This document shows, piece by piece, positions 54,245-64,000 of a DNA stretch of 64,000 bases. Under the pieces are notes generated by a model, which was given only the letters and a program-made list of their open reading frames with translations, searched no databases and was not told the origin of the DNA. The position numbers were made by a program, and so were the translations under genes. The number at the start of each line of letters is the position of its first letter. Position 1 is the stretch's first letter. The stretch lies in assembly GCA_016858145.1 (NCBI GenBank), contig JAEHOE010000199.1, positions 62,001-126,000 on the forward strand, in the 5' to 3' direction. Source of the stretch: Edaphochlamys debaryana (Eukaryota; Chlorophyta; Chlorophyceae; Chlamydomonadales).

Positions 54245-57200
54245 ATGTCCGACATTGAGGAGGACACTCCTTTCGTGGAGGAGGAGGTGGAGGAAGAGGA
54301 GGAGCAGGAGGAGGAGGCAGGCGGGGATGCCGCTGCTGGGGGCGACGACGCCGCTGCCGAACCTGAGGTAGCAGCGGCGGGGGCTGACGAGGGCCAAGCC
54401 GAGGACCAGGAGGAGGCAACTCCCCTGTACGCCCAACCAGACGATGCTGACGAGCCTGCCGCACCACAGTGGGGACAAGAGGAGAAGACCAAGGAGCCCT
54501 CGACCTCCCTGTGGGACCAACCGGAGAAGAAGGAGGAGCCGTCAACCTCCCTATGGGACCAACCGGAGAAGAAGGACGAGCCGTCAACATCTCTGTGGGG
54601 CGACGAGAAGAAGGAGGAGCCGGCGTCGACCTCCCTGTGGGACCAGCCGGAGAAGAAGGACGAGCCGTCAACCTCTCTGTGGGGCGACGAGAAGAAGGAG
54701 GAGCCGGCGTCGACCTCCCTGTGGGACCAACCGGAGAAGAAGGAGGAGCCGTCAACGTCTCTGTGGGGCGACGAGAAGAAGGACGAGCCGTCAACCTCTC
54801 TGTGGGGTGACGAGAAGAAGGAGGAGCCGTCGACCTCCCTGTGGGACCAGCCGGAGAAGAAGGAGGAGCCGTCAACGTCTCTGTGGGGCGACGAGAAGAA
54901 GGACGAGCCGTCAACCTCTCTGTGGGGCGACGAGAAGAAGGAGGAGCCGTCAACTTCTCTGTGGGGCGACGAGAAGAAGGAGGAGCCGTCAACCTCTCTG
55001 TGGGGCGACGAGAAGAAGGAGGAGCCGTCGACCTCCCTGTGGGACCAGCCGGAGAAGAAGGAGGAGCCGTCAACGTCTCTGTGGGTCGACGAGAAGAAGG
55101 AGGAGTCGACGCCGCTATGGGGCGGCGATGAGACGGCTGCCGCTGACGAGGAGCCGGCTCAGGAGGAGGAGGAGGTGGAGCAGGACGAGGAGGAGCAGCA
55201 GCAGGAGGAGGAGGAGGAGCAGGCGGATGCGGATGCCGACGAGGGCCAAGAGGAGGAGCGTGATGAGCCCTCCAAGCCCTCGGAGCTCATGCCCCGCTCG
55301 GTGAGGGATGCTGCCGCGACCGTGCCCTCCTGCCGTGCCTGCGCTGACCCCAGCCCCTGCAAAGGATGCTGTGGAGACCCTTAGCATCACGCACCCTTGA
55401 CCGCTAGCCCTCCACAGCCCTGCTCGCCTCATGCCTTCCGTACGTCTGGTGTCAACCAGCCACACTTGCTAGCCGCCCCTGCCTGGCGCCATGCCCTGCA
55501 TCCCCAGCCGAGCGCCCAGCCCATGCCGTGCTGCCCTCAGCTTCCACCGTCCGCAGTGGCCGAGCGCAGTCCGCCCTCCCACCCCGCCTCACCGTTCCAT
55601 CCCCTGCCCACCCGTGCCCCAGGGCTGGTCCTCCTCCGCCCGCAACCCCGAAGCCATCCACGGCCTGCTGGACCCCTCCACGGTGCCCTCCTCGGGCTAC
55701 ATGGCAGACTCCTACCAGCCGCCGCGCGCCTCCTCGCGCACCGGCAGCCAGGGCGGAGACCTGGGGCAGTCGGCCTACGCGTCCGGGCAGCAGGTGGGCG
55801 CGACGGCCAGGTTGTGGGGGTTGGGGGGCATAGAGTTGAGGGCGGGGCTGGTGGCGGGGAAGGGCAGAGGTGAAGGCAGGGGCGCGGCTCGGGGGATGGT
55901 TGTGGGCTGGTGGGCGCAGGGCTGTAGCACATATTCAAGTAGAGCTCAGCACAACGGGCCTTGCTCCCTGCGAGCTTACGCTTGTCGGCCACACCACCTA
56001 ACGCGGCTTTCCCCCTGCTGCCCACCCGCTTGCAGGGCCACTCCCTGGGCCGCAGCCGGGGCAGCTCAGCCGTGGGCGAGCTGCCCCCGGTGGAGCCCAA
56101 GCCGGCCTGGGACTCGCGCTTCAGCGGCTCCAAGTCCGCCTGGGACTCGGAGCCCAGGACCTCGACCCTGCGCTCGCCCGGCGGCGGCGACGGCACGTCC
56201 CCCACCGACGGCATCAACACGTCCCTCGCGGGCGGCGACGGCTGGGTGGGGGCCACCGCCAGGACGGGCTCCGCCGGCGAGCCGGACGCCGCCAGCCAGC
56301 CCCTGGGCGGCAAGGTGGTGCTCCCGGGCCTGAACGCCAGCTCGCCAGCCAGCCTGCGGCCCACGCCCTACGGCGGGCCCAACTCGCCGTCGCGCATGTC
56401 CAACGGCGGCAAGGCCAAGACCGACCTGACGGACTCGTACGTGGGCCAGGCGTACGGCAGCCCCGGCGGCGATGCGCCGGCGGAGGGCAAGAAGGACGAG
56501 AACGGCGGCGTGGACGGGTGGGGCTGCGTGCGCAGGGCAGGGAGGCGGGTGCAGGGCCGTTGGCAGGGGCACGCCGCACGGGGAGGGAGACATGGGCCGA
56601 AGCTCGAGGGCAGGCAGCGACGAACCGGTAGCGCTTGCACACAGACGGGAGGCCCAGCAATCCACGGCTGCCATGCGCGTCCTTCCGCGTCCCCTTTCCC
56701 TCATGCTCGTTGACCCCCTTTCAACGCCCCATGCGCCCCTCCCCCTGCAGGCAAGGCACGCACCTGCCTACCCTAGGCAAGGCCTACGGCAAGAAGGCCC
56801 CAGCGCGCGAGCCCAACCCCATGCCCACGCAGGGCCGCTGGGCCAACCCCCGCACCGGCGGCGTCGCGCCCCTCCGCGCCAGCCACGACAACGGCTCCCT
56901 AGGGGGCGGCCCCAGGTGAGAAAGCGCCCTCTTTCATCGGCAAGATCCTAGCCTGGTGACTCGCAGCTTGCGTGCAAGACAGCCACACCGCGCTTTGCTA
57001 CCCTCCCCGCCTGCATCCTGCGTTGAGCACACGCGTGGCCTAGGCCCTCCCTGATCTCGCACTCGAACAGCGCCTCCACATAATCGTGCTCCCTCTCCCA
57101 GCTGACAACACTCCCGCTCCCCGCCCCTTTCACCCCCAGCGGCTACACGCACAACAGCCGCTCGCCCAAGGACGAGGACTCCTCCTACTCGTGGCTGAGC

Positions 57201-60200
57201 ACCCGCTCCGACCCAGTTGCTATCTACATGCCCAAGGGCCGCTCCAAGAGCGTGCAGAAGCTGCCCTGGGAGCGCAAGCTCGTCACCATCCCGCCGCCGC
57301 TGCACCTCACCAGCCCACGGTGAGGCCGGGTGGGGCTGGCGTGGGGCCTGGCAGGGGGGGAGGCGGATGCGGTGAACAGGGAGAGGGCGCGGCAATGGTG
57401 ATGCGATTGCCCTTGGTCGTATGGTGCCACGCGTGCGGAACACCAGCAGTTTGGAACAGCCCGTCGCCATGTACAGTTGAAGTGCCTCTGGAGCATGTGT
57501 CAGGCCACCGTGACTCGACTCATCACCTGCCTCGCGCCCTGCCGCGCCTCGCCTTCACGCTTCACCTTGCCCCTCGCCCTTGCCCTCGACCCGCCAGGTA
57601 CCAGCCGGTGCCCGACACGCTGCGCTCGTCGCGTGAGACTCGGCAGACGTGGGTGGGCGGCGCCTGGCGCCCTGCGGGAACCGTGACGCTGCCCGAGGTG
57701 CCGCCGGTGGAGCGCAGCCCCTACCGCCTGCGCAACGAGTCGCAGGAGAGCCAAGAGGTGAGGGCGCGGGCGGGGCCGGGAGGATGGGATGGCAAGAGGG
57801 CGGCAGTGCGCCGGGGCAGGCAGCGTGAACAGCACGGCAGCGGTGGGGAGGTGGTGATGGGGGCGAGGCACATACGTCGACCCACATGGGGTCCTGGCAC
57901 CTAAGGCACAGCAGGTGCCAGCATGGCTGCGGGGGCATACAACGTTCCTTGCATGTGCTCACCTCGACCCTCCCATCCCCCCCGTTCCGGCCCGTGCCTT
58001 GCCTTCCTTGCAGGAGGCGGACCGGCGTCGTGCCGCGCCCCGCACCTTCCCGCCTGAGCTGCTGGCGCCGCTCAACACGGGCAAGCCCGAGCGGCCCTTC
58101 CCGCTCAACCCCGCGTACGCCAACGTCACAGCCAAGTGAGCAGCAAGCCGGGGGTGGGGGGTACAGCTAGCGGGCAAAGGGCTGCCCACAGTGGGCAAAG
58201 CACCATGGAGAGGTAAACGGTGGTCTGTGGGGCAGGTGCTGGCTTAGGCAACGAAGGCACGTGGTTTGTCACTTCGGCGCGCCGTTGCAGCACTGCGTTG
58301 TGCTCCGGACGCAGACAAATACATTGCTGTCTTCCCACGCTCATGCCTCCTTTCACCCCTCGCGCTCATATTGCTGACCATGGCCTGCCGCCTGCCGCGT
58401 GCCCCCCGCCCTCTCCTCATCACCGCAGGTTCCTGGAGGCACGCCCGTCGCCCTCCCCCGAGAAGCTGCGCCCGCTGCCCGACATCCACGTCAAGCCCTG
58501 GCTCACGCCGGGCAAGCACCTGGTCACGGACTGCTCCGTCATCCCACCCAAGATGGGAGGCACCGCGGGCGCGCGGCCAGGCTACGCCTTCTCGCCCACC
58601 TCCACCGCCCAACGCACCAGCCCCAGCCCCACGCGCCCCGAGCGCACGTCTCCGCCCAAGCGTGCGGCGCCTGTGGCCAAGGGCAAGGCCGGCAAGGGCA
58701 AGGCCAAGGGCGGGTACGCAAGCGGGAGCGAGGACGACAACGAGATGGAGCTCACCAACATTCGCGGCACTCGGCTAATGTCGATTGTAAGGCGCGATGG
58801 CCTTAACGAAGCGGAGCTCGAGGTGGGAGCGCGGCCTAGAGTGCTGGCACCCAAGGCCGGCTCTAGGGACCGAGGTGTTGGCAGGCGGGGATGCGGGTAA
58901 ACATGCGCTGGGCTGGCGGGGTCAGGCGTACGGCATGCATGCAGCGTATGCGTGGAAGCACAAAGGACCTCCGTGCGCATGCATAGCTGCTGGCCGCATG
59001 CACCGCTTGCACTGGCTTCGTGACGAAGTCACAAACCTGTCCTCACTCGGCAGCCGCCGCGCCTGCTCTGCACCCCAGCACCGCCCACGCGCACCCCTTG
59101 CTCCTGGCATCCCCCTGAGCCTGACCGCCCCTCCCACCCCTCCCATGCTGCCCTCCCCCTCCCCCACCGCCACGTGCAGGCGGCCGAGGACGCCCAGTTC
59201 GCCAAGGAGGACAAGGAGAAGGCCTCCAAGGCGGGCGAGGAGGGCGGCGAGCCGGCCGAGCAGGGCGGCGAGGTCGAGTCCAAGGAGGAGCCCGCGGCCG
59301 AGGCTGAGGCCGAGGCCCCCAAGGCCAAACCGCCCAAGAAGGAGCGGCGTGAGTCTGAGTCCAGCGCCCCGAGCCGCAGCAGCAGCCGGCGCGCCAGCGA
59401 GGAGCCCGCGCCTGCTGAAGACGGCGGCGAGGAGAACTATGAGGACGACGCGCCGGCGGCCAAGGACGACGAGGAGGCCGCCGAGGAGGGTGCGGAGAAG
59501 GAGGAGGAGGCGGAGGCCAAGGCCGAGAAGGACGAGGCCGAGGAGGAGTACGCTGAGCCCGAGGCGGAGAAGGAGAAGGAGGCGGAGGCCAGCGGCGGCG
59601 GCGAGGAGGAGAAGGAGGAGGAGGCCGAGCCGGAGGCTGACGCTGACGGTGACGCCGAGCCCGAGGCGGAGGCGGAGGCCGAGAAGGAGGAGGAGGCCGA
59701 AGCCAGCGCTGGCGGCGGCGAGGAGGACAAGGAGGAGGAGGCGGAGCCGGAGGCTGACGCTGAGGCTGAGCCAGAGGCCGAGGCTGAGCCGGAGGCTGAC
59801 GCTGAGCCGGAGGCTGACGCTGAGGCCGACGCCGAGGCGGAGGCTGAGCCAGACGCTGACGCTGAGGCTGAGCCAGAGGCCGAGGCTGAGCCGGAGGCTG
59901 ACGCTGAGGCCGACGCCGAGGCGGAGGCTGAGCCGGAGGCAGACGCTGAGCCGGCGGCAGACGCTGAGGGCGAGGCGGAGGCGGAGCCGGAGGCCGAGGC
60001 GGAAGCTGAGGCGGAGGCTGAGGCAGACGCCGAGGCTGAGGCGGAGGCTGAGGCGGACGCCGAGGCTGAGGCTGAGGCGGAGGCGGGCGCCGAGGCTGAG
60101 GCTGAGGCGGAGGCGGGCGCCGAGGCTGAGGCGGACGCCGAGGCTGAGGCGGACGCTGAGGCGGAGCCCGAGGCTGAGGCTGAGGCGGACGCTGAGGCGG

Positions 60201-60748
60201 AGGCCGAGCCCGAGGCTGAGCCCGAGGCGGAGGCCGAGCCCGAGGCTGAGCCCGAGGCGGAGGCCGAGGCGGAGGCCGAGGCTGAGCCCGAGGCTGAGCC
60301 CGAGGCTGAGCCCGAGCCCGAGGCGGACGCCGAGGCCGAGGCTGAGCCGGAGGAGGCTGGCGGCGATGCGGAGGAGGAGGTGGCCGCCAGCGACGATGAC
60401 GTGGCGGCGCCCGAGGTGCCGCAGCAGGACGACGACGAGGAGGAGGCCGCGGACGCCGAGGAGCCCGCAGCGGATGACGACGACGAGGAGCTGGCGGAAG
60501 CTGGCGGCGTGTACGGCGCAGATGACGATGAGGAGCTGGAGGCAGCTGGGGGGGTTGGCGGCGCGGATGACGAGGAGCCGACCGATGACCACGACGGCGC
60601 GCCTGCGTTCTCGGTGGGAGCGCCCAGTGCGGCAGGTGACGACGATGACGTGGGCGGGTTCGAGGAGGAGGCGGTCGACGATGACCTGCCGGAGCTGCCC
60701 ACGGTGGTGGAGGACGACGAGGAGGGGGAGGAGGAGGAGGACAAGTAG
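54245..60748 (+). CDS. Large acidic repeat protein, function unknown
   Basis: I do not recognise the family. Nine exons: 54245-55300, 55623-55793, 56036-56517, 56751-56915, 57140-57319, 57598-57757, 58014-58135, 58429-58822, 59180-60748; 1432 residues. Residues 1-84 are acidic. Residues 85-297 are about 15 tandem units of 13-15 residues with the core PSTSLW, followed by GDEKKEE or DQPEKKEE. The middle (about 410-910) is not repetitive and has structured-looking blocks such as YSWLSTRSDPVAIYMPKGR, TWVGGAWRPAGTVTLPEV and RPFPLNPAYANVTAKFLEA, plus a Lys/Gly-rich patch (KGKAGKGKAKGG). Residues 911-1432 are again acidic, mostly Ala/Glu with EAEAEPEAD runs. No signal peptide or membrane span is seen. 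The middle part is the best query for homologues. Exon phases all match; the join at 56517/56751 is the least certain. Confidence 0.82.
54497..55135 (+). repeat. Coding tandem repeat, PSTSLW units
   Basis: About 15 units of 39-45 bp lie within exon 1. Two unit types alternate, ending WGDEKK or WDQPEKK. A higher-order period of three units (DQP, GD, GD; about 120 bp) occurs at least twice in a row. DNA copies are nearly identical, so the array is young or kept uniform by slippage. Confidence 0.93.
59730..60350 (+). repeat. Coding low-complexity repeat, EAEAEPEAD type
   Basis: GAGGCTGAGGCGGA-like hexamer and nonamer patterns encode runs of Glu-Ala with Asp and Pro inserted every few residues. 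The repeat leaves all three antisense frames open for a long way, which is a by-product of composition. Confidence 0.9.
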
Positions 60749-62895
60749 AGAGGCAGGCGGGGGTCGGCAGGGCCGCGAGGGTGGGGGACAGCAGGGGTGG
60801 GCTGATTGGACTCGAGGCCAGAAGTGCAGGGTGGTGCACTGTGAGCCGCCTGCAGCGTAAGCAAGCGAAGGCCGCAGGACAAATAACGTGCGCTCGGTTG
60901 TGAGCTGCGTGGGACCATGCACGGGTGCGGCAGGGTGGCTGTGACGGTATGCTGGACAGGCAGAAAGGGGGAATGGCACAGGCCCCGTAGGCAGGCGTGC
61001 GCATCTTGGCTGAGACCGCTAACAGGTGTTTGTGTGAACTCCCCTCCGCTGAAATTGCGGACGGGGCTGGAGCTTGGGCGCACATCGGCGAAGGGGCTTC
61101 CGCGCGGAGATGACTGCTGTGGGCAGTCGGGCTTGAGGGCCACACGCGCGGACGGACAAGCGGGGATTGCATTTATACGTTATGGCATGCTTGTGGCAGG
61201 GTGCTAGCATCAGTCATTCGGGCTGACCTTCGCTGGGGGACTGGCGTGGTCTTGACTACGAAGGTGCGTTGCGCCAGGCACCAGGCAAGGCTTCTGAACC
61301 TGCTGGGTTTGGATTGTTGAAGGTCTGAATCGTTCCGGCCGCATGGATTGGGGCTGGTGATAGCAAAGATACCGATGGGCTGGCCTTGGCTGCTTACGGC
61401 ATTGGCTCGTGGTTACAAGGGTGCTTGCACGGGCATTAGGCTTCTCAGTTCGCTCGGCTTTGGGTCGGGTAGGGCCCGGTCGTGTGAACCGGTTGTTGCT
61501 TGGGGCCTGAGGCCAGGGCGCTGCGGAGCGCACGCTGCGCACCGTGCACAGGCTGGTCAGACAGACACTCTGCGAATGGTGTGTGCACGAACGAGTGATG
61601 TTACTACCTACATATGAGTCGCCTTGTGACGAGCGCAGAGGCGGGCAGCCGGCTAGGCTTCATTGTTATTGGCGCAGGCCATGGACCACAGCGTGGCCCG
61701 CTCGAGGACATGGTGCGGAAGGCCAGCCCCAACGTTTGCGCACAAAGCAGCAAGGCTGAGAAGCTAGGACAGGCAGGAACCTTACGGGACCAATGGCTGC
61801 CTTGCTCACGGGTATGAACGGGTTCTGCACTATGCGTCAGCCTTGGGGGCAGCTAGAGGGCCGTCGAGTGAGCGGGAGCGGGGTGACTCGGGTAAGGGGC
61901 TGCCTGCGGCCTCTAGGACCCTGCGAGGATCAGCACTGGGGGGGCAGATATGGCAGGGCAGCCAAGGAATGAGAGCACAGCCGACCGCGTGAGGTTGCTC
62001 AGCAACACTACCGGTGCTTCCAGCACAGGTCCTGGCAGCCCAGCACGCACCAGCGCTGATGCTGACCAACCCTAAGCCTACATTGCCAACGCGGACGCAG
62101 TGCCGCAAACAGCTGCACGGATTCCCCGGCCGGTCGGTGGCCTGTGCACTCGGGGCTTGCACGCCAGCGGTCAAAGGCATCCTCTGAACCAAGCCCATGC
62201 CGCAGTACCATGTGTCACAACGATGCCGTGCACCCCGGCCTATGAGCCCTCCCGCAGGTCGTCTCCTCGCCTGCGTAGTCTGCGAAAAACGCCCTACGCC
62301 ACACCACAACCAAGCGCTTCGCTTCGTTGATGTTCTTCTAACCCCGGCCTACGATGTTGCAAGCTCAACATCGTTGCCGCTCACCAAGGCGCCCCACAAG
62401 GCACGTGGCCACCGCACCTGGCCCCTGCCGGGATTGCACTTTGTTGGCCTTGCTTATCGCGTAACCTCGTCCCAGTTTCTTATCCCCCCTGCTCGCCGTC
62501 CACACCCGCGGCATTACCACTTTCCCCCTGCCAGCGGCATTGGGGGCAGACAACAGCAGGCAGCAGCAGATTAAGCCCGACACTATGCATCAGCAGCACA
62601 AACGATTGGTCCAGAACACAAAGCATTGTATACACAAGTGCATCAGGAGCCTTCTCCAGACCACCCCACAGTCCTCGACGGGCTGCCCCTGCTACCTCCC
62701 CTGTGAGGTCACATCGTACGTTCGTACCCTACCAGACCGACAACCACACCGCACGCCTAAGTCTAAATCTCAGTTCAGCCACCAGTTGCACACCACATCG
62801 TACTGAGCAGCATAAGCAACAAGTCCCCATCCCACCCAACAGTCCTGGACCTTAGCCCCGACCTCACTCATCACGCGCCCGCCAGCACCAGGGCG
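60749..62895. other. Intergenic: converging 3' ends
   Basis: The acidic repeat gene and the MYND gene converge here. No coding block or RNA gene is seen. I noticed no TGTAA on the plus strand within it; the minus strand has one near 61412, far from the MYND stop. Confidence 0.5.
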
Positions 62896-64000
62896 TCAGC
62901 CGCCCAGCTGCGAGCCCGCGCACGCCGCCTTGTGCCCCGCCCGCCAGTGCGCGGCTTGGCACTCCCGGCTGCAGTAGGCCACCTGCCCGCAGCGCCCACA
63001 CTTCTGCAGCCTCAGCTCCGCCTCGCTGTCTCCCGAGCCGTTGACGCACACGGGGTTGGCGCAGACGGGCAGCAGCGCCCGAGCCGTGGCCAGGGCCTCG
63101 CGAAGCTTCGTGGAGGCTCCCCTGAAGCCTGCAGCTCCGTCCGCCCCTGGCAGCAGCGCCTGCGGGGCCCCGGTTTCCAGGGCGGCAGCAAGGGCCCTCA
63201 CACGCACGCCCCAGCCCCCGCCGCCGCAGCCGTGCGCGTCTAGCCGCGACGCCAGCAGCCGCATCGCCTCGGGCCGCCAGGGCATGTGGGGCGAGGCCTC
63301 TGCGGAGCTGCCGAGCAGCACCTCCGCCGGCCAGGCCGCCGCGAGGGCGCAGCACGCTCTCGCGAGCGCCTCCAACCGAGAAGGCCAGTCCGCCGCAGGC
63401 CCCGCGTTGCGTGACACGCGCGGCAGGGGCCGCTCGCCCCAGGCCTGCAGAGCGCTCAGGGCGGACCCCAACAGAGCGCCCGCCCCGACCTCGCCGAGCA
63501 GGAAGGACCCCCAGTCACCCGCGGCGCTTGAGGAGGGGCCATCCGCCGCACCATTGCTGGCAGCGCCCTCGCTCCCGACACCGCCAGGCTCAGACGCGGC
63601 CTCCGCCAGCGCCCCCACCCAGCGCAGGGAGACCATCGGGAACGCCACCTCCAAGGCGGCCGCCTCGTCGGATTCCGCGCTGCCCACCGGGCCCCCGCCC
63701 GCCCTCGCCTCCGCCCTTGCCAGCTCCGCAGTCTTCACTGCCATCGCCGCTGCCACCGGAAGCATCCGCAGGGGCAGCAGCCAGAGCGACGCCCACACGG
63801 ACCCGGACCCCTTGTTGGCTGCGGCACTGAGCGCCATAGACGCGCTGGGGCCCGAGAGGAAGGGCTGGTCCAGGAGGCCCTCGGCTACCTGCCGACACTG
63901 CAGCGCCGACACTGCGGTTGTCGCCGACGGCTCCAGCGCGCGCACAGCCTTGGCCGCGGAGGCGAGCAGCGCCGCCGCCTGGCGCGGCGGGGCGAAGAAC
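62896..64000 (-). CDS. MYND-type zinc-finger protein, 3' part, runs off the window
   Basis: A single open frame goes from the window edge to the stop at 62896, with no intron needed. The last ~60 residues hold a MYND finger: CANPVC, then KCGRCGQVAYCSREC and AAHWRAGHKAAC. The rest is Ala/Gly/Leu-rich, perhaps helical, with no recognised domain. MYND fingers bind proline-rich peptides, and green algae have many proteins with a C-terminal MYND and unknown function. The N-terminus lies outside the window, so length and partner domains cannot be judged. Confidence 0.87.
   Translation of the reverse strand, partial: FFAPPRQAAALLASAAKAVRALEPSATTAVSALQCRQVAEGLLDQPFLSGPSASMALSAAANKGSGSVWASLWLLPLRMLPVAAAMAVKTAELARAEARAGGGPVGSAESDEAAALEVAFPMVSLRWVGALAEAASEPGGVGSEGAASNGAADGPSSSAAGDWGSFLLGEVGAGALLGSALSALQAWGERPLPRVSRNAGPAADWPSRLEALARACCALAAAWPAEVLLGSSAEASPHMPWRPEAMRLLASRLDAHGCGGGGWGVRVRALAAALETGAPQALLPGADGAAGFRGASTKLREALATARALLPVCANPVCVNGSGDSEAELRLQKCGRCGQVAYCSRECQAAHWRAGHKAACAGSQLGG

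Noticed and set aside
54497..55135. Regularly spaced repeats that could be taken for a CRISPR array
   Set aside because: The repeats are contiguous, in frame within an exon and have no unique spacers; the genome is eukaryotic.
59043..61172. Very long open frames antisense to the Glu/Ala repeat (up to about 700 codons)
   Set aside because: They mirror the GAG/GCG repeat as Pro/Arg, Ser/Ala or Leu/Gly runs, have no domain and no exon logic. The sense frame continues a well-phased exon chain.

Overview
The window is nuclear DNA from a GC-rich green alga (Chlorophyta). The signs are dense short introns of the GT-AG type with C-rich acceptor tracts, a plastid carotenoid hydroxylase and a plastid-type ABC1 kinase with N-terminal targeting regions, TGTAA motifs (the green-algal poly(A) signal) downstream of several genes, and a LINE of a kind that resembles the Zepp elements of Chlorella. 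I cannot name the species. I rebuilt exon structures by hand from conserved protein blocks, GT/AG sites and phase bookkeeping. Every listed exon chain keeps an open frame from start to stop.

Layout. 1-2016: no gene seen. 2017-4448 (-): NSE4, the kleisin of the SMC5/6 complex, 10 exons. 5634-12754 (-): a chloroplast ABC1 atypical kinase, 23 exons. It shares an 888-bp divergent intergenic region with 13643-18852 (+), WDR75/UTP17, an 11-exon WD40 protein of the U3 snoRNP. 20672-23292 (+): beta-carotene hydroxylase CHYB, 6 exons. 23293-28312: about 5 kb without a recognised gene, holding an old 3' piece of the LINE. 28313-30652 (-): a patatin-like phospholipase, 4 exons. 31264-42440: a head-to-tail LINE array with two 5059-bp units (near-identical) and one 1059-bp 5'-truncated unit, all on the minus strand. 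43032-45820 (+): importin alpha, 11 exons, starting only about 0.6 kb from the array. 47642-53214 (-): CWC27, a spliceosomal cyclophilin, 16 exons. 54245-60748 (+): a 1432-residue low-complexity acidic protein with a Trp-containing tandem repeat, 9 exons, family unknown. 62896 to the end (-): the 3' part of a MYND zinc-finger gene.

The host genes are mostly housekeeping genes of separate pathways (genome maintenance, ribosome biogenesis, nuclear import, splicing, pigments, lipids), and I see no operon-like or cluster logic. The parts most worth a second look are the LINE array, whose repeat unit seems itself to be 5'-truncated; the Trp-Gly repeat protein; and two cases in different genes where the donor-side end of an exon is copied into the intron that follows it.
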